From Bacillota bacterium (GTDB lineage: Bacteria; Bacillota; Clostridia; Tissierellales; Sedimentibacteraceae), in contig JAEXUD010000029.1 in assembly GCA_023453025.1 (NCBI GenBank), positions 1 to 54,934 on the forward strand: 54,934 nucleotides of DNA, written 5' to 3'. Under the pieces are notes generated by a model, which had not been told where the DNA came from, made no database searches, and was given only the letters and a program-made list of their open reading frames with translations. Below are positions 50,026 to 54,934 of this stretch, piece after piece (position 1 is the stretch's first letter; every line of letters begins with the position of its first letter). The position numbers and the translations under genes were made by a program.

Positions 50026-50784
50026 TTATACGTATCGTTCAAACCGGCATTGCTCATATATTTCTTTTCCAAGAAGAGTGATTGCCTTTTGAGGGCATTG
50101 ACTTATACACCTGTAGCACATGGTACATTTATTGCCGGAGATAACTTTTCCCTCACAGATTTTGATATTTTTCATCGGACACAGTCTTGAACATTGACCG
50201 CAGTTAGTGCAGGAAGCACTGATTTTGAGCTGATCTGAATAATGCTTAGTCCTGCCGTAAAACCAAAGCCGCTGCCCGAATAATCCGGCAATACGATGAA
50301 CAAAACCCAATCCTTCTTTTGGATATTTACCTGCTTTGATTTCAGCTGCTATGATTTCAATCTTTCTGTCCGCCGCCAACACAATCCGCCTATTTTCTTT
50401 AAGTGACTTCTTTAGAAGTTTAACGTCACATACCGAATCCGGCATATGAATGTGCAAGCCGCCAATGATTTTAGCTCCATATTTTTTAAACAATCTTGCC
50501 GAACAACCTGCACCATCACCGCTGAATGCGCCAAGCGTTGATACACACAGAATCTGTTTTCCTTGCCAAAGGTCCGCATGATTATTAATGAAATCCCGCA
50601 CCATCATCGGTATATTGGAAAATTGAACCGGATATGCAAACACTATTGTTTCATTTTCTTTTACAGCGGCAGCAACTCCATCATCTTCTACAGAAATAAT
50701 CCCGGCTTGCTCATCAAGTAAATGAACAATCTTTTCAGCACAATGCTTGGTGTTGCCCGTGCCGCTAAAATAAATTCCGACCAT
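50026..50784 (-). CDS. EFR1-family flavodoxin-ferredoxin fusion protein
   Basis: 252 aa. N-terminal flavodoxin-like domain (GIYFSGTGNTKHCAEKI with the FMN phosphate loop) to about residue 165, then two [4Fe-4S] clusters in CTNCGQCSRLCP and CTMCYRCISQCP. A cytoplasmic electron carrier or small oxidoreductase, widespread in anaerobes. Follows the alpha/beta hydrolase gene by about 20 bases on the same strand, so it is probably cotranscribed. AAAGAGGGG before the start. Confidence 0.93.
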   Translation of the reverse strand: MVGIYFSGTGNTKHCAEKIVHLLDEQAGIISVEDDGVAAAVKENETIVFAYPVQFSNIPMMVRDFINNHADLWQGKQILCVSTLGAFSGDGAGCSARLFKKYGAKIIGGLHIHMPDSVCDVKLLKKSLKENRRIVLAADRKIEIIAAEIKAGKYPKEGLGFVHRIAGLFGQRLWFYGRTKHYSDQLKISASCTNCGQCSRLCPMKNIKICEGKVISGNKCTMCYRCISQCPQKAITLLGKEIYEQCRFERYV

Positions 50785-50805
50785 CTGTTAAACCCCTCTT
50801 TCTGT

Positions 50806-52002
50806 CTATTCGTTTTCTAAAAAGCATGATAATACCTCCTTCACAAACTTCTCACGCTCATTGATCCACGGACTGTGACCGGAATGCTCAAACCATACAA
50901 TTTCCTTGTCAGGCGCTTCCAGCACACGCTCATATTCCTCCACCAGCACTGTGGGTGCATTGACATCGTGCCGTCCCAAAAAGAAATAAACAGGGACATT
51001 CAGCCTGGTGTGATCTGTTCTCATATCAATGTTATAAAGCTGCTGATACACATGATTATATGTGTTGATGATACCACGGAAAAAATTAATTTTATCGAGC
51101 ACTCCATATTCAGACGAACCGATATCCCGAAGAGTGTTATATCCGGGATTGTGAATCTTAGGATTATCCGACATATGAGAGCCTAGATAATTCAAATACA
51201 CAGCACTTTTCCATGTTACATCCTTCCCGTAATAAGGAGGTTTACCGTTTGCCGCAAGCTGTTCTGCAAGTGCGGTATCACCTTTTGATTTTGCAATTTT
51301 CATGGCATTTTCGTAGTCCATACGCTCAGTTTCAGCAAAGTCCACCATCTGTCCCGTACCAATCAATGCATGATAGGACTCCGGATACCCGTCAATCAGG
51401 AAGATGCCCAAGGCACTGCCCCACGATTCACCCACCAGATAAATTCTTTCCTGCGAAAAGCGTTTTTTCAAGTATTCTGTCAGAGCATGACCGTCCTCAA
51501 TATAAGTCCGGACAGTAATATTTTCTGTTTTATCGGCATAATAGGATTTCCCGGAACCGGGTTGGTCCCAGTTCACAACAACAAAATATCTCTCCAGTTC
51601 TGACAGCTCATGCCGTACGGCCGCCATCTGAGTACCGCCGGGGCCGCCTGCAAGAAATAGCAGGACAGGTTTGTTCTTATCCCATCCTCTCATGCTTACC
51701 CATTGCTTTCTGCCATTAAATTCAAGTTCTTCAAGCTCTGCTATACTGTTTTCAGGTGTATTTCCGTTTTCATCAATAATTCTTGGTGTAGAAGCGGTAA
51801 TCTGTGTAAGAATAATCAGACCCGCGTTCAAAATCATTACCACAACAAAAAGTATTGATGTCTTCTTCAAGCGTATTAGTTGGTTTGAATTTATCTTTTT
51901 CCTAGTCAAGTTAATAACGCAATTAATAAATAAAAGTAAAGCTCCTATGAAAACAACAATCGATAAAACAGTCAAAATAAAAAATGCAGCTATCTGAATC
52001 AT
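50806..52002 (-). CDS. membrane-anchored alpha/beta hydrolase (proline iminopeptidase-like)
   Basis: 398 aa. Two N-terminal membrane helices (about residues 5-30 and 48-66), then an S33-type hydrolase: oxyanion LFLAGGPGGTQMAAVRHE, WDQPGSGKSYYAD, nucleophile Ser in GESWGSALG, acid Asp in LGRHDVNAP and His in HSGHSPW. HGGPG is replaced by AGGPGG. It may act on peptides or lipid esters on the outer face of the membrane. Start behind GGAGGTTT. Confidence 0.9.
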   Translation of the reverse strand: MIQIAAFFILTVLSIVVFIGALLLFINCVINLTRKKINSNQLIRLKKTSILFVVVMILNAGLIILTQITASTPRIIDENGNTPENSIAELEELEFNGRKQWVSMRGWDKNKPVLLFLAGGPGGTQMAAVRHELSELERYFVVVNWDQPGSGKSYYADKTENITVRTYIEDGHALTEYLKKRFSQERIYLVGESWGSALGIFLIDGYPESYHALIGTGQMVDFAETERMDYENAMKIAKSKGDTALAEQLAANGKPPYYGKDVTWKSAVYLNYLGSHMSDNPKIHNPGYNTLRDIGSSEYGVLDKINFFRGIINTYNHVYQQLYNIDMRTDHTRLNVPVYFFLGRHDVNAPTVLVEEYERVLEAPDKEIVWFEHSGHSPWINEREKFVKEVLSCFLENE

Positions 52003-52033
52003 AATAAACCTCCATTATTTGATGCACAATAAA

Positions 52034-52096
52034 AATAAGCTGTATTTCATGGCTCATTGCTATTATAGCAATCAAACCTGTCATACAGCTTATAGT
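52034..52096 (-). terminator. possible terminator between the CDGSH and hydrolase genes
   Basis: TAAGCTGTAT (52036-52045) with ATACAGCTTA (52083-52092), inner TTGCTA/TAGCAA, then T-rich sequence on the minus strand. Confidence 0.6.
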
Positions 52097-52147
52097 AACC
52101 TTAAATCTATCTTAAATCATCAAAATCGTAATCTGCAAGGCTTTACC

Positions 52148-52825
52148 TTAATACCTGTCCCTGAATTTAATTTTAACATGGGAGGAATCGCAAAACGGTT
52201 TGTTTTTAGATTTCCCGCAGCGGCAAAGTGTCTGTCTGTTTCTTACTTCATATACAACACCGTCAACCGATTCTACAGGAATATATCCTCTGACATATAT
52301 AGGGCCGCTGACCTTCAATTCTTCGTCCTGAAGTATTTCTATTGAAGGCTCCAGCTTCGGTTCGATTTCTTCATTGTTTTTAGTGACGGCAAGCAGTCTC
52401 CCTGCAGGACATTCCATAGCGGCAATGATTGCTTCTTCTTTCAGATGCTCGTCATCAGAATTTTCTGTCAGCTCCCATGCATCTCCGTCGTTTCTGTGGC
52501 AAAACCGTGCATAAGCGCATCTGCCGTCATCCAGCAAGTTGATTTCAGCACCTTCAAACACCTCAGCACGCTCCTTAAACGTTTTTTTTGAGGCGGTTTC
52601 AGTTCCGTCAAATTTAATTTTGCTGTGAGTTCCGTCACAAAAAGGATGTTTCCCGGAGCGACCGCATCTGCAAAGCAAATAGCTCTCGGTACCTATTATT
52701 TTTTTTCCGTCCTTATATTCATATTGATTTCCGTTTAAGGCAATAATTTTTTCACATAAAGGTACATTACCTGTAACTCTGTAAGGACCGTTTTTTATAA
52801 TCTTTATTTTTTGTTTATTATTCAT
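52148..52825 (-). CDS. CDGSH iron-sulfur protein with central divergent 4Fe-4S domain
   Basis: 225 aa with three parts. First CDGSH site CRCGRSGKHPFCDGTH (residues about 53-68); a middle domain (DGRCAYARFCHRNDGDAWEL...AMECPAGRL), the mono-cluster 4Fe-4S type (DUF1271); and a second CDGSH site CRCGKSKNKPFCDSSH near the C-terminus, where the usual Gly after C-D is Ser. Such multi-CDGSH proteins occur in anaerobes and may sense iron or redox. Start behind AGGATAAG. Confidence 0.92.
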   Translation of the reverse strand: MNNKQKIKIIKNGPYRVTGNVPLCEKIIALNGNQYEYKDGKKIIGTESYLLCRCGRSGKHPFCDGTHSKIKFDGTETASKKTFKERAEVFEGAEINLLDDGRCAYARFCHRNDGDAWELTENSDDEHLKEEAIIAAMECPAGRLLAVTKNNEEIEPKLEPSIEILQDEELKVSGPIYVRGYIPVESVDGVVYEVRNRQTLCRCGKSKNKPFCDSSHVKIKFRDRY

Positions 52826-52976
52826 AAACTTATCCTATCATAATTTTATCTTACATTAGTTTTAACTTAAATAATTATAACATACATTGTCAAATTAGAT
52901 TATAACTAATAATCCAAAAATATAATTTCCACCCCTTTTCTTCATGAAATTTTTCACTGCATAACCTAACCTTTTA

Positions 52977-54014
52977 TTATTCTGTCAAATATGCATATAT
53001 TAATTTAATAGTATTATCCATACCGTCCTTGTGTGTTCTTTCCATTCCGTGGGAAGCATGTACACCCGGACCGATTAATCCTCCTCTTATGTCATTTCCT
53101 CCTTTTAGTGAAGCTGACACATCAGAGCTGTACATGGGATATATGTCCACAGCATATTTCAATTTATATTTTTTAGCCAGCTCAATCAATTTTCCGGTGA
53201 TATCATAATCATATGGTCCTGACCCGTCTTTGGCACAAATAGATACATCTTCCTCCGTACATGATAAATCAAGTCCTATGCATCCCATGTCAATTCCCAC
53301 AAGCTCATCGATATCTTCAGGAATGCTTGAACACCCATGTCCAACCTCTTCATACGACGAAATTATTATTTTTACATTATTTTTTGGTTTCGTGCCAAGC
53401 CTCTTAAACATTTCCATGAGACTTAACGCACATGCAGTTCCGGCTTTGTCATCCAGATATCTTGATTTAACATATCCTGAAGGAGTAACTGTAAATTTAG
53501 GCTCTATTGAAATAAAGTCCCCTGCGCATATTTCCAGTTTTTGCACATCTTCCTTACTTTTAACCTTTTCGTCCAGCCTTATCATCATATTTTCTTCGGT
53601 CCTGGCCTTGTCCCTTGCGTCGGTATAGACATGGACTGCAGGTGAAGTTGAAAGCATCGTTCCGGTATATATTCTTCCGCTTCGTGTATGTATCTTGCAA
53701 TATTCTCCGTCTATGGTAGGAAACATATTTCCGCCAATTGTGGTAATTCTTAGTGTTCCATCAGGATTTACAGATCTCACCATCGCCCCGAGGGTATCGA
53801 CATGTACAGGAATTCCTACGCAATAGCTGTTGTCAGTTCCTTCTATTTCAATTATTCTGTTTCCCTTTTTGTTTTGTGAAACCTCGTATCCAAAATTATC
53901 GGCGACGTTTTCTATATGCAGCATTACGTCTTTGCAATACCCCGTAGGGCTTGGTATATTTACTATTTCTTCAAGCAACTTAAGAGTAAAATTAATGTTC
54001 GTTTCTAAATTCAT
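52977..54014 (-). CDS. M42-family metallopeptidase (aminopeptidase/endoglucanase-like)
   Basis: 345 aa. Metal ligands visible in order: His/Asp in GIPVHVDTLGAM, bridging Asp in YLDDKAGTACAL, Glu pair in SSYEEVGHG, Asp in CAKDGSGPYDY, and His in GPGVHASHGMER. Length and order match the FrvX/PepA-like M42 peptidases, which form TET-shaped 12-mers and trim peptides in the cytoplasm. Start at 54014 behind TGGAGGG. Confidence 0.94.
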   Translation of the reverse strand: MNLETNINFTLKLLEEIVNIPSPTGYCKDVMLHIENVADNFGYEVSQNKKGNRIIEIEGTDNSYCVGIPVHVDTLGAMVRSVNPDGTLRITTIGGNMFPTIDGEYCKIHTRSGRIYTGTMLSTSPAVHVYTDARDKARTEENMMIRLDEKVKSKEDVQKLEICAGDFISIEPKFTVTPSGYVKSRYLDDKAGTACALSLMEMFKRLGTKPKNNVKIIISSYEEVGHGCSSIPEDIDELVGIDMGCIGLDLSCTEEDVSICAKDGSGPYDYDITGKLIELAKKYKLKYAVDIYPMYSSDVSASLKGGNDIRGGLIGPGVHASHGMERTHKDGMDNTIKLIYAYLTE

Positions 54015-54173
54015 ACGTCCCTCCAAATAAGTCTTCAAATAAAATTATACAACCAACCCTTTAAATAATACAATACTTAAATTAAATATATTGCATGTAT
54101 AATCCCACTTTCGACATTTAGAGGAAATAAGCCGGTTCATCTTTTTACCGCTGTTCAGCACAATATTTTGAGA

Positions 54174-54611
54174 CTATTGCTTATCCCCATCATAGCCCTT
54201 TTTTATTCTTACCACATATATGAACAAGGCAATAATAGCAAAACAGCTTCTTAATAACAATCTGATAAAATCAGGTTCAATTGTGTCATAAGGTATGTTT
54301 TTATCGATTATAACAGCTAAAATCAGCATTACTAAGAATTCCATGTCAAATTGTTTTCTTTCTTTTACCGTATAAATTATATCGCCGAAAGGATTTATAT
54401 GCTTAAAAATGAATTTAAAGCCAACTATTACTCCGATTAACACTATTACGATAAGGAGTATGTAATAAATAATATTAATAAAAAAATTATCTATCGATAT
54501 TCCGGGTAATTTTTCGAAGATATAATATAAAATAAAAATGTATCCTATACTGACTGTAAAGAATTTCAAATATATTGTAATTGTATTTACATTATTTTTA
54601 AATTTATACAT
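54174..54611 (-). CDS. hypothetical membrane protein, 145 aa
   Basis: Start at 54611 behind AAAAGAAAGG. Four hydrophobic segments (about residues 10-32, 42-68, 87-104 and 116-134), Lys-rich C-terminus. No family recognised. Between the second and third helices lies a short charged loop (DIIYTVKERKQFDME). It lies on the minus strand by itself next to the IS element. Confidence 0.65.
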   Translation of the reverse strand: MYKFKNNVNTITIYLKFFTVSIGYIFILYYIFEKLPGISIDNFFINIIYYILLIVIVLIGVIVGFKFIFKHINPFGDIIYTVKERKQFDMEFLVMLILAVIIDKNIPYDTIEPDFIRLLLRSCFAIIALFIYVVRIKKGYDGDKQ

Positions 54612-54830
54612 ATTTGAACCTTTCTTTTTACTAATTATTAATTCTCCAATAATTCTTATCATTTTAATAACTTTATATAAACTGATATCAATACTATCTT
54701 ATTATTTAAATATAGATACAAACACCTGCTGTCCCTTTGTCGCTATTTAACTGCATTTGAGACTACATAATATCCTAACATATAAATTAAAAACAAATAT
54801 ATCAATATGGATCGGCTATAATAAACTGGA

Positions 54831-54934
54831 CAGAAATTTTAAGGTCATGTAGAATAAAAATATAAAAAATAAGGAGCATGACCATGCCAGAATCAAACAG
54901 AAAACAACGCCGTACTTTTACAGCTGAATTTAAA
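54831..54934 (+). mobile_element. left end of an IS3-family insertion sequence (cut by window edge)
   Basis: The likely end begins near CTGGACAGAAATTTTAAGG (54829-54847), the usual start of an IS3 element in front of its OrfA. The exact boundary cannot be set without the other end. Confidence 0.55.
54884..54934 (+). CDS. IS3-family transposase OrfA, first 17 codons
   Basis: ATG at 54884 behind AAGGAGC. The frame reads MPESNRKQRRTFTAEFK, the typical opening of IS3 OrfA, whose helix-turn-helix follows and is cut off by the window edge. Confidence 0.85.
   Translation, partial: MPESNRKQRRTFTAEFK

Noticed and set aside
1..54934. CRISPR arrays, tRNA or rRNA genes
   Set aside because: I saw no regularly spaced repeat-spacer pattern and no tRNA- or rRNA-like stretch; the only tandem repeats are inside the NVLGTGG gene and the two T-boxes.
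1..54934. The window as a composite transposon bounded by two IS3 elements
   Set aside because: The interior contains core housekeeping genes such as ksgA, rnmV and udk, so the two IS ends at the window edges are most likely independent.

Overview
The window looks like the chromosome of a low-GC, anaerobic, spore-forming member of the Firmicutes (Clostridia or Tissierellia type; I cannot fix the genus). The evidence is the AT-rich sequence with strong AGGAGG ribosome binding sites, a small acid-soluble spore protein, an oxygen-sensitive class III ribonucleotide reductase (nrdD/nrdG), T-box and cobalamin riboswitch leaders, and a conserved 3D-protein/udk/rnmV/ksgA block. Both window edges cut IS3-family elements.

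Layout. (1) 0.3-6.6 kb: a minus-strand cell-envelope signalling cluster made of a large secreted protein, an ABC-2 ATPase and permease, a histidine kinase, an OmpR-type regulator and a sigma-like protein. It ends in a decayed histidine phosphatase. (2) 6.7-19.3 kb: an accessory region of small enzymes and membrane proteins (nucleoside deoxyribosyltransferase-like, VOC, DJ-1, PPOX, two methyltransferase-like membrane proteins, CDP-alcohol phosphotransferase, two GNATs, a DUF5050-like propeller protein, an acetate transporter). It is littered with gene remnants, several of which look like deletions between short repeats. (3) 19.5-23.1 kb: DUF2935 protein, asparagine synthase, a Cys/Gly-rich repeat protein and a divergent spore protein. 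(4) 23.1-29 kb: housekeeping block (LCP protein, corrinoid adenosyltransferase, ksgA, rnmV, udk, G5/3D protein, pyridoxamine kinase). (5) 29.2-37 kb: RNA-regulated metabolism. Two tandem T-box leaders with proline specifiers precede proC. A promoter, cobalamin riboswitch and terminator precede nrdG-nrdD-dCMP deaminase. A second cobalamin riboswitch precedes an EamA transporter. A second, unrelated corrinoid adenosyltransferase lies between. (6) 37-54.6 kb: a membrane-anchored PstS-like protein, a broken AbrB/PIN toxin-antitoxin pair, YitT, a TetR-controlled heterodimeric ABC exporter, GT8 glycosyltransferase, SDR, a lipoprotein serpin, EFR1 flavodoxin/ferredoxin, alpha/beta hydrolase, CDGSH protein and M42 peptidase.

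How it fits together: the cobalamin switches and two adenosyltransferases suggest that corrinoid supply governs DNA-precursor synthesis (class III reductase off when B12 is plentiful, presumably because a B12-dependent class II enzyme exists elsewhere). The accessory part appears to be losing genes through repeated internal deletions. The most unusual items are the B12-controlled nrd operon, the double proline T-box, an apparent ATA start codon, the NVLGTGG-repeat protein and the series of deletion scars.
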